Positions 42,401 through 50,751 of a stretch of 64,000 nucleotides of DNA are shown here, in pieces. Position 1 is the first letter of the stretch; each line of letters begins with the position of its first letter. The stretch lies in NCBI GenBank assembly GCA_964541635.1, contig CAZIQM010000001.1, positions 15,169 to 79,168 of the forward strand. Direction: 5' to 3'. Source of the stretch: DALYDP01 sp964541635 (lineage in GTDB: Bacteria; Patescibacteriota; Gracilibacteria; Peribacterales; Peribacteraceae). The position numbers and the translations under genes were made by a program. Under the pieces are notes generated by a model. That model saw nothing but the letters and a program-made list of their open reading frames with translations, searched no databases and was not told where the DNA came from.

Positions 42401-45400
42401 TCCCTTTTTTCGTGAGGAGCGGATCAGACCCGCCCGAGAGCTCGTCGAGCTGTTTGGCCATGCGCGCGCTCGCGTCTTTGTAGAAGTTTTCGGCACGCTG
42501 CAATGCCAGGAGATCTTCGTACACGATGTACGCTTCCGCAGCGGCACCGGCGAAGAACAGCATGTTTCGCGCTGCGGGGGAGCTCATCCACTTCGCGAGG
42601 AGCGATTCTTCCGTTTTGAGGAGCGGACGTCCGGCATTCGGACCCGGCGAGACCGACGGGCCGCGCCGGCCGCCGACGACGCGGATGTTCGACGTGCTTA
42701 CCCGACCGAACGCGGATCCCCCTTCCGCCGCCGCGGCACCCATGCGCGTCAGCCCCCGTCCTCCGGTTCCGAACTTGGCCACCGTCTCCGTCACGTCCCC
42801 GCAGATCCCGGACCGCAGAAGCGTGCCGGCTTGCTCCAGCGAGAAGATTCCGTTTTTCGTGAGGATCGACATTTTCGCCTCCATCGTGGCGGCCACGTGC
42901 GCTTCCCAGATCGCGGCCCGTTGGGCCGGCAAGAGCTCGAACCGCAGCCCGAGCAATTGGCGGGCGCCCGTCACGCGCAACGCGTGCTCCGCGGCGATCG
43001 TTTCGTCCAGCACCCGCTGGAGCGCCGTCAGGTGATCGCCGCGCGCGCCCTTGAGCGCGTCGGCAAGCGCCGGATCGAGACCCTTGCGGAGCTCGCCCAG
43101 CTCGACGGCGTACTTCGCGTCATCGAGGCCCTGCATCGTCCGCAGCTTCTCCAGGGCACCCTGCGCGCGTTCGGTACGGCCCGCGAGCGTGCCGATTTCA
43201 CCGAACGTTTCCCGTCCGATGTCCGTGCCCAGGTATTCCTGGATCCTCGCCTGCGCGTTCGCGCGACGGACCTGCAGGCGCGATCCTCTCATCACTTTCT
43301 CCAGTTCCTCCACGCGGGCCTTGGCGGCCGTCGCTTCCGCCCTGGCAACCCGGGCTTCTTCCTTGGCCGCGGCAGATTCCGTCTTGGCCGCGGCGGCTTC
43401 CGCCTTCGCCGCCCGCGCTTCCGCCTGCGCCGCTTCGACCTGCGCTTGCGCGATCTCTTCCACCGTTTTGGGAGCGCCGAAGACCGCGTTCTTGCCCGCC
43501 GTCCACGCCTTGCCCATCACCCACTTCGTGCCCTTCCAGGCGACGGCGCCGAACACCGCGCCGCCCGCCGCCACGGCGAGCAGGAGGAGCGCGATGTCCA
43601 TCTGCGCGTCGCCGAACTCGTGGTAGAACCTCTCCATGTCGAGGTGCGTCCCGACGATCGTGTTGAAATCGCCCAGAAGCACTTCGTACTCCTTGGAATA
43701 GTTCTCCCAATCAGCCTTCAGCGTCTGGAACGTCTGCACGTAAATGCCGCGCATGCGCTCCATCTCCTCGGGCGTCAGTTCCGATCGAACTTGTTCGGGC
43801 GTGAGCTTGTCGATGGGCACCTTGCCGAACCGTTTCTGCAGCCGCTGCCGCACGGACGCGATGAACGCCGTGGAATCGGCATCGACCTCCGGCAGCCCCG
43901 CTTTCCCGTCGACGTCGACGAGTTGCTCCGGGAGCAGCACCGGCGAGTCGATGAGGCCCTTCGCCGTCGCGACCGACACTTTCAGCTTGTCGATGCCGGA
44001 GCGTTCGCGGAACCTCCGGATCGCTTTTTCGATCGAATCCTGCTTCTCTTTGATCTTTTCCCAATCTTCCTTCTCCAGTTGTTCGACCGGCCGCCCCGTC
44101 TTGGGGTCGCGCGGCCAACCGACCGCGTCGTAGATGCTGCCGTCTTCGGCGTTCGAATCGAGGATCCACGACTTCATTTGCTGGCGCAAATAGTCGCCGC
44201 CGAGCATGTCGGGAAGCGTCGGCACCCATGCCGTCTCCACCCCCGCCACGCGATCCGCGAACCACGTCATGTTCGGCCTGACCCGCCCGTTCCACACGGT
44301 TTCCGCCTTCTCGGCGATGCCCACGCGCAGCACCCCGCTCTCGACGCGTTGGAGATGCGTATCGACCGCCGCAATGCCTCCCTTCGCCTGCATCTGGAGC
44401 CATTCGCGGTACTTTTGTATTTCGGGATCGTCTTTCAGCGGGAGCGGTTCACGCTGCGCCGTGTCCGTTTCGGCATCTTGCCCGATGTGGTGGCGCATGA
44501 ACGACAGCTCCGCGCGCAGGATCTGGTACCCGCCCATCATCCCGCTGATGCGCGCGAGACGTTTGACGTTCTCTTCGGAATCCGCGCGAAGACCCTCGAG
44601 CGCCGTGTTCTTCCCCTCGAGCAACCGCAGGTCGAGTTGGTACTGGACGTAATCGTACGGTTTCCCGTCGACGTTCAACGACGGGTCTTCCTGCAGCGCG
44701 GCGTTCGCCTCGTTTTTCGGGATGGGTTTCTTGCCGATCCTGTCGAGGATCGGGTCGGCCCGCTTCACGCGTTCCGTCGCCTCGGGGATTCCCTGGCCTT
44801 TGCCCACCTCCCGGTAGCGATCCATGATGCGTTTGTACTGCTCTTTCTGCACGTCCAAGAGGACGCGGAACGCCGGCAAAATGCCTTCTTTGTTGTTTCC
44901 CGGAACGTCGGCGTCGGTGCAGAGCAGCAGCTTCAAAATCTGCCGATCCGCTTCCGTTTTTTGCTGCGGCGTCGCGTTCGGATTGCGCGCGATGGCCATG
45001 CGCTTCTCGCTGGCCTGCGTCAGCATCGCGAGATGCTCCATGACGATCGCGTCTTCCCCCGTGCTCGCGCCGCGTCCCACGTCACGGAGCTTTTTGTATT
45101 CCTCGACCAGGTCCATGTAGATCGTGAGTCCTTTGGCGAGGCTTTCCTTCGTCGAGGCGCGCATCTGCGCCGCGACGAGCGAGCGCGTCTCCGCCGGCGT
45201 GGGACTCCGTTTCTCGGCGTTGATTTTGGACACGATCCTCGACGCCTGCATGCGCTCGACGCCGGCGTGCAATTCCCCGTACATCTCGGCCAGCGACACC
45301 GTGCCGCGCGGATCGCGCAATTCCCTCTTCATTTCCTCGGTTTCGTACTCTTCGCGTTGCGCGTTCCACGGCTCCGCGGACGGCTGGTACCGACCGATGA

Positions 45401-45515
45401 CCGAACGCGCCCGATCGACCGTGTTGGGAATATCCAACGACTTCTTCACTGACGGCGCCCCTTCGGCGGGCCGGGATTCTGGAGCCGGTGTTGGTGTCGG
45501 TTTTGGGAGTTCCAT
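39420..45515 (-). CDS. Giant (2031-residue) membrane-associated protein of unknown function
   Basis: Third gene of an operon (46501 to 39420). The ATG at 45515 follows the upstream stop by 4 nt. The chain starts with a Pro/Glu-rich stretch, then about 600 helical, charged residues; membrane helix at about 635-660 (ALLLLAVAAGGAVFGAVAW); an Ala/Glu coiled coil at about 665-730 with repeated AAAKTESAAAKEEARVARAE type heptads; further hydrophobic segments near 985-1005 and 1090-1110; and a second long coil-rich part around 1500-1580. No enzymatic motif seen. Its size, topology and neighbours suggest an envelope-spanning machine or tether. No family recognised. Confidence 0.75.
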   Translation of the reverse strand: MELPKPTPTPAPESRPAEGAPSVKKSLDIPNTVDRARSVIGRYQPSAEPWNAQREEYETEEMKRELRDPRGTVSLAEMYGELHAGVERMQASRIVSKINAEKRSPTPAETRSLVAAQMRASTKESLAKGLTIYMDLVEEYKKLRDVGRGASTGEDAIVMEHLAMLTQASEKRMAIARNPNATPQQKTEADRQILKLLLCTDADVPGNNKEGILPAFRVLLDVQKEQYKRIMDRYREVGKGQGIPEATERVKRADPILDRIGKKPIPKNEANAALQEDPSLNVDGKPYDYVQYQLDLRLLEGKNTALEGLRADSEENVKRLARISGMMGGYQILRAELSFMRHHIGQDAETDTAQREPLPLKDDPEIQKYREWLQMQAKGGIAAVDTHLQRVESGVLRVGIAEKAETVWNGRVRPNMTWFADRVAGVETAWVPTLPDMLGGDYLRQQMKSWILDSNAEDGSIYDAVGWPRDPKTGRPVEQLEKEDWEKIKEKQDSIEKAIRRFRERSGIDKLKVSVATAKGLIDSPVLLPEQLVDVDGKAGLPEVDADSTAFIASVRQRLQKRFGKVPIDKLTPEQVRSELTPEEMERMRGIYVQTFQTLKADWENYSKEYEVLLGDFNTIVGTHLDMERFYHEFGDAQMDIALLLLAVAAGGAVFGAVAWKGTKWVMGKAWTAGKNAVFGAPKTVEEIAQAQVEAAQAEARAAKAEAAAAKTESAAAKEEARVARAEATAAKARVEELEKVMRGSRLQVRRANAQARIQEYLGTDIGRETFGEIGTLAGRTERAQGALEKLRTMQGLDDAKYAVELGELRKGLDPALADALKGARGDHLTALQRVLDETIAAEHALRVTGARQLLGLRFELLPAQRAAIWEAHVAATMEAKMSILTKNGIFSLEQAGTLLRSGICGDVTETVAKFGTGGRGLTRMGAAAAEGGSAFGRVSTSNIRVVGGRRGPSVSPGPNAGRPLLKTEESLLAKWMSSPAARNMLFFAGAAAEAYIVYEDLLALQRAENFYKDASARMAKQLDELSGGSDPLLTKKGNVYWYGDKVSIDASALDPTTEKTAANWRLGIDSTSMLAFLASGLGWEGPPGWIALGVIVTLHSAVSAWEKNSYYEFVRRCPAWILAHLGGTTPTINQQEEHLLGDSYVDFVLDGLSTLNLKEAKDVEIRKKLFFALFLREMKTHAPSEYGVIAAQFGGPADRMQEFFEGDFQTHVLPFYATHMFVDGHRADVGMSFIDGLNTQRGYNPNSDWFMQDIEPKRLAEALRGAGKAYATHLQEKQFLQVSADAKGERDPVIRELLEARRYELGSKVVLHTRLLDVEGELAKNGGKTRTELLMARFRETLLKAGGGPDATWEDVMDSGRTTGGGPNTFRETPMKVDGKTDTIAARRFSYDRDFDVSTAGIAGTEKLGKDGAIRFSDGGVRDPETTCVPDINRAIPAIEPMMGADAYPQLRTERRQLMEQHNVVSAEHSRLRFLERYVFWRSRAELADANVAATQTDVDAKKKTVETLDAEITRFRRERPHDVPYTGNLDEATTALAKANEQLARAKEAAARSRVDFDAYRAEYGADACAAYDKETLSDIYASFRADLSMFLLDLSHCERETKRFVGTEKQLESRTTEASARAVALWARDTFQFRESNGELAEVLKDKGGRVPTLVASDTFDAEDVRAFKELLAFPVQADSHYLSREKIYAVHCQKMVEADNTVRYLVTFVYSSDPLSLGDDPEHAGNGKEPSYVQIAGIRSEGSGYLEVGLPVLGNPLVRLPEEKRSLFLREIVAQRAAQGEKKDVELLKGTSRAERMFRAGERPGVLTQIDRSTWGVRLGEGKDSRLVLLRQNATGGWETVSIATPRTTSREVSARDWADSFERLRVNNGRVGGERRISEEEKRYGEELEEKAAAEETVGAWQPASSDLLGLFNDKAKIAPLPPEVLDAVDPVPRFDNAAVEGAIRTKLDQYYRALGNPDLHLEPGNLRKITVAVGAAVEARREKFAAITTEIDVHNLIQEAIFDAQKKLGPAVMPPAVGDIFAYIH

Positions 45516-45519
45516 CGGT

Positions 45520-46086
45520 TCAGGGCAACAATTCGCCGGTTTCCCCGCCGTAGGTATTGGGGAGCTGTTCCGCCGCGCCGTTCGCGGCGTTGCCGATGGC
45601 TTCGGCCGCCGTGTCGGCGCCCAGCTTGCCGTACAAGTGCGATATGCCGAGCTTCGAGAACAATCCTTCGATATCACCCGCCAGGTAGTACGCTCCCCCG
45701 ATCGCCGCCGCGGTCAACGCCAAGAGCCCTATGGACGTCAGGACGGGATGCCGCTTGAAGGACCGCCATGTCCATCGAAAAGGCGCGGTCACGACGTTCT
45801 TCGTCCAACGCCACGTGGTTCCGAGGAGCGTTTCCTTACGGGCGAATTCCTGCTGGTGCAAACGATACGTTCGTTCGACGGCTTCCGAACTGCCGTTGAG
45901 TCCGTACTTGTGCAATTCTTCGACGATTTCCTTCTGCTTGAGGTTCGAATCCTTCAAGGTCCGAAGCACCTCCGGGCCGTAGGCCCGCTCGAAGTGTTCG
46001 TCGAGCTCTTCGATCGTTTCGACGTGGGGAACCTCGACGATGGACAGGTTCTTCTTTTTCGTCGCCTGTTTCTGTTGGGAGCTCAT
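45520..46086 (-). CDS. Single-pass membrane protein of unknown function
   Basis: A 188-residue protein: basic N-terminus (SSQQKQATKKKN), a helical acidic domain (about 20-80), an amphipathic basic segment rich in Trp (TTWRWTKNVVTAPFRWTWRSFKR, in parts), one membrane helix (about 118-142) and a Gly/Ala-rich C-terminal part. Start at 46086, one base after the upstream stop. Second gene of the operon with the giant protein. Confidence 0.65.
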   Translation of the reverse strand: MSSQQKQATKKKNLSIVEVPHVETIEELDEHFERAYGPEVLRTLKDSNLKQKEIVEELHKYGLNGSSEAVERTYRLHQQEFARKETLLGTTWRWTKNVVTAPFRWTWRSFKRHPVLTSIGLLALTAAAIGGAYYLAGDIEGLFSKLGISHLYGKLGADTAAEAIGNAANGAAEQLPNTYGGETGELLP

Positions 46087-46087
46087 A

Positions 46088-46501
46088 TTACGCGATGGAA
46101 ATGGAAGCATTCGTGTTCAGGATGTCGCGGCGGATATGGGAAAGTCCCACGACGCCCTCGACGTCTTCGTCGTCCGCGCACGCGGACAAGAGTTCGCGGA
46201 TCATGTGCGTCACGCCGACCGCGCCGATCGTGAAGAACAATTCCGGCAGTGCGTCCTGCGGGATGTCCTTGATGGTTTGCGGATCGATCTTCTCGCCCCT
46301 CACGGCCTTCTGCACGAAATCCCGCAGGTCCGGGAACGCATCGAAGCGCGCCATGCCCGCGCGGACCTTCAGCACGTCGGCGTCTTCGTAGGCCGTGCCG
46401 TTCTCCTCCTCGACCGTCCACCCCTCGCGGAGCGTCTCGGGCAACGAGGAAAAGACTGCGGACTCGGCCGCGGTGAGGTAGAGGGTGGTGTGTGTAGCCA
46501 T
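46088..46501 (-). CDS. Small acidic protein, first gene of the giant-protein operon
   Basis: A 137-residue acidic, soluble protein without recognisable family. The start is well defined: TTGAAT, 17 nt, TATACT, 6 nt, ATG, a model leaderless promoter. Being first in an operon with two membrane proteins suggests an adaptor or regulatory subunit, without further evidence. Confidence 0.65.
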   Translation of the reverse strand: MATHTTLYLTAAESAVFSSLPETLREGWTVEEENGTAYEDADVLKVRAGMARFDAFPDLRDFVQKAVRGEKIDPQTIKDIPQDALPELFFTIGAVGVTHMIRELLSACADDEDVEGVVGLSHIRRDILNTNASISIA

Positions 46502-46507
46502 CTCCCG

Positions 46508-46536
46508 AGTATACCCGATTTTACGTAAAAATTCAA
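46508..46536 (-). promoter_or_regulatory. Leaderless promoter of the giant-protein operon
   Basis: Minus strand TTGAAT (46531-46536), 17-nt spacer, TATACT (46508-46513), then CGGGAG and the ATG at 46501. The -35 box overlaps the csaB stop codon. Confidence 0.75.
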
Positions 46537-47483
46537 CGTTTCAGCGCTTCCCGAAGCGCCGACTCGCCGTTCCCGATATCGGCCAGCGCCTGCGTTTGGC
46601 CATCCGGGCGTCCGAACCGTGCCGAAACGGTCGAAATCTTGTCTCCCGCCGCTTGCGGGACGCTCGACAGCGGCACGCCCGCCGCCGCGGCCGCGAGCGC
46701 GCCGTGGAAACGTTCGCACACGCAATGCGACGCGGTGGCGAGGAGAGACATCAAATCGTCGACGGTGCGGATCGTCCGGACGGACGCTTGCGGATACGTC
46801 CGGCGCAACGCCTCCACCGCTTTCCTCTCGCCCGGATCATCGGGCTGGAAGAGCGCGATGACCACGTCCACGTGCCGGAGGTTCGTCGCGTGGGATTCGA
46901 GCGCGGCCAGGAAATTCTTCCCCGAGTTGTGACGCGGGATGAGGACGTAGGAGTTGTCCGGTCGGTACGCGCGTTTCTTGGCGAGGAACAGCGCGAAAAC
47001 GGGATCGAACGCCAGCACGACGGACGCGCGCTTCGACCATCCGGCGATGCGCGCGAACGAGGCGTCGTCGCGCACCGAGACCGTCGTCGCCATGCGCACC
47101 ACGCGTCGCGCGATCCACTCCCCCGCCGCGGTCCTGAACGGACCGATCCCTTGGAATGCGAGATGTACCGGCACGCCGAACATCCGCGCCGCGGCTGCGT
47201 GGATCCCCCACACGACGCATGCCTTCGGCGATTCGATGTCCGTGAAGAGGGTCCCCCCGCCGAACACGACGGCGTCCGCGCGACGGATGGCCCCGAGCGT
47301 CTTCATCCACGGCGTGCCGACGAACGACCGGATTCCCGCGGGCAGGCGCGGCAACTCCCCTCCTCCCGGATGCGCGGACAGGACCGTCCATTCGACGCCG
47401 GAGTACGCGCCCAGGAAATACTCCTTCAGCGCCTCGTCACCGAAATTCCCGACCCCGTAATTGCCGATGAGGACGGCGTTCAT
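46533..47483 (-). CDS. Polysaccharide pyruvyl transferase, CsaB-like
   Basis: A 316-residue member of the polysaccharide pyruvyl transferase family. N-terminal IGNYGVGNFGDEALKEYFL, the FGGGTLFTD motif, then FQGIGPF, SVRDDASFARI and CERFHGALAAAAAGVP, the conserved C-terminal Arg-His motif. CsaB adds ketal-linked pyruvate to secondary wall polymers, which is what SLH domains bind; the SLH protein at 33126 makes that the likely role. TACCAT lies 6 nt before the ATG. Confidence 0.85.
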   Translation of the reverse strand: MNAVLIGNYGVGNFGDEALKEYFLGAYSGVEWTVLSAHPGGGELPRLPAGIRSFVGTPWMKTLGAIRRADAVVFGGGTLFTDIESPKACVVWGIHAAAARMFGVPVHLAFQGIGPFRTAAGEWIARRVVRMATTVSVRDDASFARIAGWSKRASVVLAFDPVFALFLAKKRAYRPDNSYVLIPRHNSGKNFLAALESHATNLRHVDVVIALFQPDDPGERKAVEALRRTYPQASVRTIRTVDDLMSLLATASHCVCERFHGALAAAAAGVPLSSVPQAAGDKISTVSARFGRPDGQTQALADIGNGESALREALKR

Positions 47484-47500
47484 GCGACGATGGTATCAGG

Positions 47501-47980
47501 TCAAGCCGCCGGCTGCTCCGCCTTCTCCTCGGCCTTCGGCTCTTCGGGCGTCGCCTCGACGACCGGAGCATCTTCCTGCTGGGCCTGGATGTCCTTGTCG
47601 ACCTTGAGGGCCTCGAATTCGCCTTCGTTCGTGAAGCGCTCGATCATGCGGGCGGACTTGCCCGTGCGGCCGCGGAGGAAGTTCAGGCGGGCGCGGCGGA
47701 CCTTGGCGACCTTCTTCACTTCGATCTTCTCGAGGTTCGGCGAGTGCAGGGCGAACACCTTCTCCACGCCGATGCCCGACACCACCTTGCGGACGGTGAA
47801 GGAACGGTCCGTCTGGACATGCCCCTTGTGGACACCGATGACGATGCCTTCGAAGATCTGCACGCGGGTCTTTTCGCCTTCCTGGATGCGTTCGTGGACA
47901 CGCACGGTGTAGCCGGGCTGGATGTCCGGAACGCTGCGGAGGTAGTTTTTGGCCTGGGAATGGAGAACCTGGTGCGGCAT
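47501..47980 (-). CDS. rplS: 50S ribosomal protein L19
   Basis: A 159-residue bL19. Core: PGYTVRVHERIQEGEKTRVQIFEG, the VRKVVSGIGVEKVFALHSP region and KVRRARLNFLRGRTGKSARM. A C-terminal extension of about 45 residues, acidic and Ala/Pro/Glu-rich (VVEATPEEPKAEEKAEQ), is not part of the usual protein. Its leader (47984-48043) contains a small hairpin, CTCCC/GGGAG at 48014-48030. Confidence 0.96.
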   Translation of the reverse strand: MPHQVLHSQAKNYLRSVPDIQPGYTVRVHERIQEGEKTRVQIFEGIVIGVHKGHVQTDRSFTVRKVVSGIGVEKVFALHSPNLEKIEVKKVAKVRRARLNFLRGRTGKSARMIERFTNEGEFEALKVDKDIQAQQEDAPVVEATPEEPKAEEKAEQPAA

Positions 47981-48043
47981 ACAAAAGTGTGCGGAGAGCC
48001 TACAGAGGCGATCCTCCCCTGTAAAGGGAGATTCCGGACCCTC

Positions 48044-48631
48044 TTAGCGGGTCGCTTCCTCGATCTGCTTCTGCAGCTGGTTCAAGACCACCATGTGGCG
48101 CGGATCATTGAGGATTTCGATGACGAAACGGTCCTTCAGGCTCAGGCGGTAGAGGAAGTCCGCCTCGGAGAAGATCGAGTACTTCACGTACTTCATCTGC
48201 GGATCCTGGAGGAGCAAGGCCTCGATCACCTCCTTCTTCACGTCCCCCACGATGAGCAGGTCGACCTTCGATTCGCTGCTGACGAAGGCACCCGCAAGGA
48301 GGATGAGCTTCACGTGGGGCAGGGCGCGCAGGCTTTGGACCAGGGGGCTCTCCCCTTGGACGGCCTTCGAGAACAAGCTGCGCAAATCCTGGTAGAGCGG
48401 GAACTCGGTATCGACGTGGTAGTACTTCTTGCGGTTCTTGTGGCGCGCCTTCACCAATCCGATCTTCCGAAGGTTCTCGAGCTCGCGGCGGATGCTGTTG
48501 ATCTGCTCGTTCAGGAGACGCGTCAGCTCACGGATGAAGTACTCCTCCTCCGGATGAAGGAGGAACGTGGAGAGCAATTTGACCCGAGTTTGGGAGCTGA
48601 AGAGGGACTTCAGCACTGCTGCGGAGGACAT
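48044..48631 (-). CDS. Winged-helix regulator with nucleotidyltransferase-like domain
   Basis: A 195-residue protein. Residues 1-75 form a winged helix: SSQTRVKLLSTFLLHPEEEYFIRELTRLL, NSIRRELENLRKIGLV, KARHKNRKKYYHVD wing. The rest resembles the minimal nucleotidyltransferase fold (VKLILLAGAFVSSESKVDLLIVGD) with GAFVSS in place of GSxARG and only one acidic residue (DLLIVGD), so catalysis is unlikely. Such fusions are common in archaea and CPR as transcription regulators. Start at 48631 (MSSAAVLKSL); a longer form from 48652 would run into the palindrome at 48645-48660, probably its own operator. Confidence 0.75.
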   Translation of the reverse strand: MSSAAVLKSLFSSQTRVKLLSTFLLHPEEEYFIRELTRLLNEQINSIRRELENLRKIGLVKARHKNRKKYYHVDTEFPLYQDLRSLFSKAVQGESPLVQSLRALPHVKLILLAGAFVSSESKVDLLIVGDVKKEVIEALLLQDPQMKYVKYSIFSEADFLYRLSLKDRFVIEILNDPRHMVVLNQLQKQIEEATR

Positions 48632-48644
48632 ATGAGCACAAGTA

Positions 48645-48660
48645 GTATTCACGAATACTG
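48645..48660. promoter_or_regulatory. Perfect palindrome, probable operator
   Basis: AGTATTC-AC-GAATACT, 7+2+7 perfect inverted repeat, 13 bp upstream of the winged-helix regulator start. Related half-sites TTATTCATAAAATATGG (about 48703) and GTATTCAGTATTTTGG (about 48779) occur further on, towards the divergent VirB6-like gene. Confidence 0.6.
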
Positions 48661-48823
48661 GATAAGTGCAAGGAATTTACTCAAGTTTGTGTTCACAAGA
48701 GTTATTCATAAAATATGGCTTATTTCCGAGGAAAAACACAAAAAAATTGCCTAAAAATCGCAATGTTTGCACAAATTTTGTATTCAGTATTTTGGCCGCT
48801 TGTAGCGGCGTTCCCAGGACCAC

Positions 48824-48854
48824 GCTTCCCCCCGTGATCGACGCGGGGGGAAGC
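48824..48854. promoter_or_regulatory. Strong GC hairpin upstream of the VirB6-like gene
   Basis: Ten-bp stem GCTTCCCCCC (48824-48833) with GGGGGGAAGC (48845-48854), loop of 11. No T-tract follows on either strand. It ends 25 bp before the -10 box TATACT (48879-48884) of the next gene, so it may insulate or bind a factor. Confidence 0.5.
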
Positions 48855-48891
48855 ATTGAGAAAATGGCTCATTTCTGCTATACTTATGGGA

Positions 48892-50745
48892 ATGCATACA
48901 CACACCCTCCGCCGCGTCACCGCGAGCCTTTCCGCCATCGTCGCGGGGGTGATCGTCCCCTCGGTCACGTTCGCCCAGGTGGTCGGCGGCGGGACGCTGC
49001 CGGTGAACCAAACCTACGACGTCATCTCGAAGTACACCGTCCTGGTCGCCCAGTTCTTGAACATCATGACCTGGTTCGTGTTCTCGTTCCTCATCTTCCT
49101 CCTCGATCCCCGCTTCATGTTCGACATGAAAGACGGGGTGGAAGGAAGCCTGATGGAGGTGTTGAACCTCATCTGGCGGCTTTCCAGGGACCTCATGAAC
49201 GTGGGTTTCGCCGTCGGGCTCGTGGGCGCGGCCATCTACACGGTTGTGAAGGCGGACAAGGAATTCGTCTCGGCGCACCTGAAAACCTTCGTGATGGCGG
49301 TCGTGCTCGTGAACTTCTCGTGGTTCATCCCGCGGGTCATCCTCGACGTCGCCAACATCGCCACGGCCACCGTCTACTCGATTCCCACGGCGATCACGAA
49401 CCCCGCGGCGCAGTGCACCTACACGAGCGTGAAGGAGGAGGGCTGCATCAAGGCCGACGCCGGCGGCGCGGCGCTTCCGCCGGGCGAAATGCTCTGCAAG
49501 TGCAAGGCCGTGGCCGACTTCATCCCCTTCCCCGGCACCAAGAAGGCCGAAGACCTCAAAGAGAAGGATAAAACCTGGCAGTGCTACTGGCTCTACTGCG
49601 TCCGGTTCGTCGAGCTGGACCCCAAGACCAGCACCAAGCAGGGCGGCGTCTTGAACGGACTGATCATCAACCACGCCCGCCTGCCCCAGCTGGCGGTCGT
49701 CACGCGCACGGACGTCGACGGCGACATCGCCGACCTCCTGCTCTTCATCCTGCGGCAAATGGTCGTGATCATGATCCACATCGCGATCCTCTTCCCGCTC
49801 GTGGCCTTGCTCATCGCGCTCGTCGTCCGGATCCCTATCCTGTGGATGACGATCGCCTTCATGCCGTTCTACTTCGTCAGCTGGGTGATCCCCGACGAAA
49901 TACCCGGCATGGGGCAGGTGAAGGAATTCGCCGACAAAATCCTCAGCCTGTTCCTGAAAGCCGCGTTCCTGCCCGCGGCGGTCGCCGTGCCCCTCAGCAT
50001 CGGCTACCTCATGGCGAACGCCGGCTCGCGGGTGTCGTTCGACGGCATCAAGGACATGCCGTTCAACCTCATCGACGGCATGGGCAACTTCGGCCAATTG
50101 CTGTGGGTCATCATGGTGCTCGGCATCCTCTGGACCGGCACCTTCACGGTCCTCGAGATGATGATGTCCGGCATGCCGGGCGAAGGCCTCATCGGCCAAA
50201 TCAAGGAAACGGGCGAACAGGCCGGCAAGTTCGCGGCGGAGTTGCCGCTCTCGTCGGTACCGCTGCCGGGCGTCGCGGGCAACAACCTCCTCAAGTTCGG
50301 CAAGATGTTCGGCGCCGAAGGCATCCGCAACGCGCGCTCCACGCTCCAGCGCGGCGGTCCCAGCGCCCTCCTGGGCGCGGCCACGGGCGGATTCAAGGAC
50401 GAAGACATCCTCAAGACCCGCGGCCAAGACATCGCGAAGGAAAAGGACGGCAAGGACAAGTTCGTGAAAGCGCTCGATGAGTTCAGCGGCAAGGACGCCG
50501 GTAGCCTGAAGGTCGACGACATCCAGGTGATCTTCAAGGACCAGCTCAAGGGCACGGGGGTCACGCTGACGGACGACAACTTCAAGAAGCACATCGGCGA
50601 CCTCATGAAGACGCTCAACCTCGACGACGGCAAGATCCGCGCGTTCAACACGCAGGCCGACAAGTACATCAACCTGAAGAAAGCCGGCGGCGGCGCGCCC
50701 GCCCCGGGCGGCGCCCCCGGCGCACCTCCCGCTCCCGTCATCTAA
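48892..50745 (+). CDS. VirB6/TrbL-like polytopic membrane protein
   Basis: A 617-residue protein. Start at 48892: TATACT and 7 nt precede it, and the product then opens with a clean signal sequence (RRVTASLSAIVAGVIVPSVTFA). Six or more membrane helices follow: about 45-70, 90-115, 125-145, then after a periplasmic Cys-containing loop 285-310, 312-330, 360-380 and 395-415. The C-terminal 190 residues are soluble and end Pro/Ala/Gly-rich. The layout matches VirB6/TrbL components of type IV secretion or pilus systems that CPR genomes often carry. No ATPase of such a system is in the window. Confidence 0.7.
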   Translation: MHTHTLRRVTASLSAIVAGVIVPSVTFAQVVGGGTLPVNQTYDVISKYTVLVAQFLNIMTWFVFSFLIFLLDPRFMFDMKDGVEGSLMEVLNLIWRLSRDLMNVGFAVGLVGAAIYTVVKADKEFVSAHLKTFVMAVVLVNFSWFIPRVILDVANIATATVYSIPTAITNPAAQCTYTSVKEEGCIKADAGGAALPPGEMLCKCKAVADFIPFPGTKKAEDLKEKDKTWQCYWLYCVRFVELDPKTSTKQGGVLNGLIINHARLPQLAVVTRTDVDGDIADLLLFILRQMVVIMIHIAILFPLVALLIALVVRIPILWMTIAFMPFYFVSWVIPDEIPGMGQVKEFADKILSLFLKAAFLPAAVAVPLSIGYLMANAGSRVSFDGIKDMPFNLIDGMGNFGQLLWVIMVLGILWTGTFTVLEMMMSGMPGEGLIGQIKETGEQAGKFAAELPLSSVPLPGVAGNNLLKFGKMFGAEGIRNARSTLQRGGPSALLGAATGGFKDEDILKTRGQDIAKEKDGKDKFVKALDEFSGKDAGSLKVDDIQVIFKDQLKGTGVTLTDDNFKKHIGDLMKTLNLDDGKIRAFNTQADKYINLKKAGGGAPAPGGAPGAPPAPVI

Positions 50746-50751
50746 TCCCCC

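Noticed and set aside
38637..45452. A plus-strand open frame of more than 2200 codons opposite the 2031-residue gene
   Set aside because: It is antisense to a gene with promoter, coupling and membrane/coil structure. Its translation is Arg/His/Asp-rich without domains, as expected when high third-position GC removes stops from the opposite strand. The same holds for long antisense frames at 15871-20376, 24794-28129 and 52348-55833.
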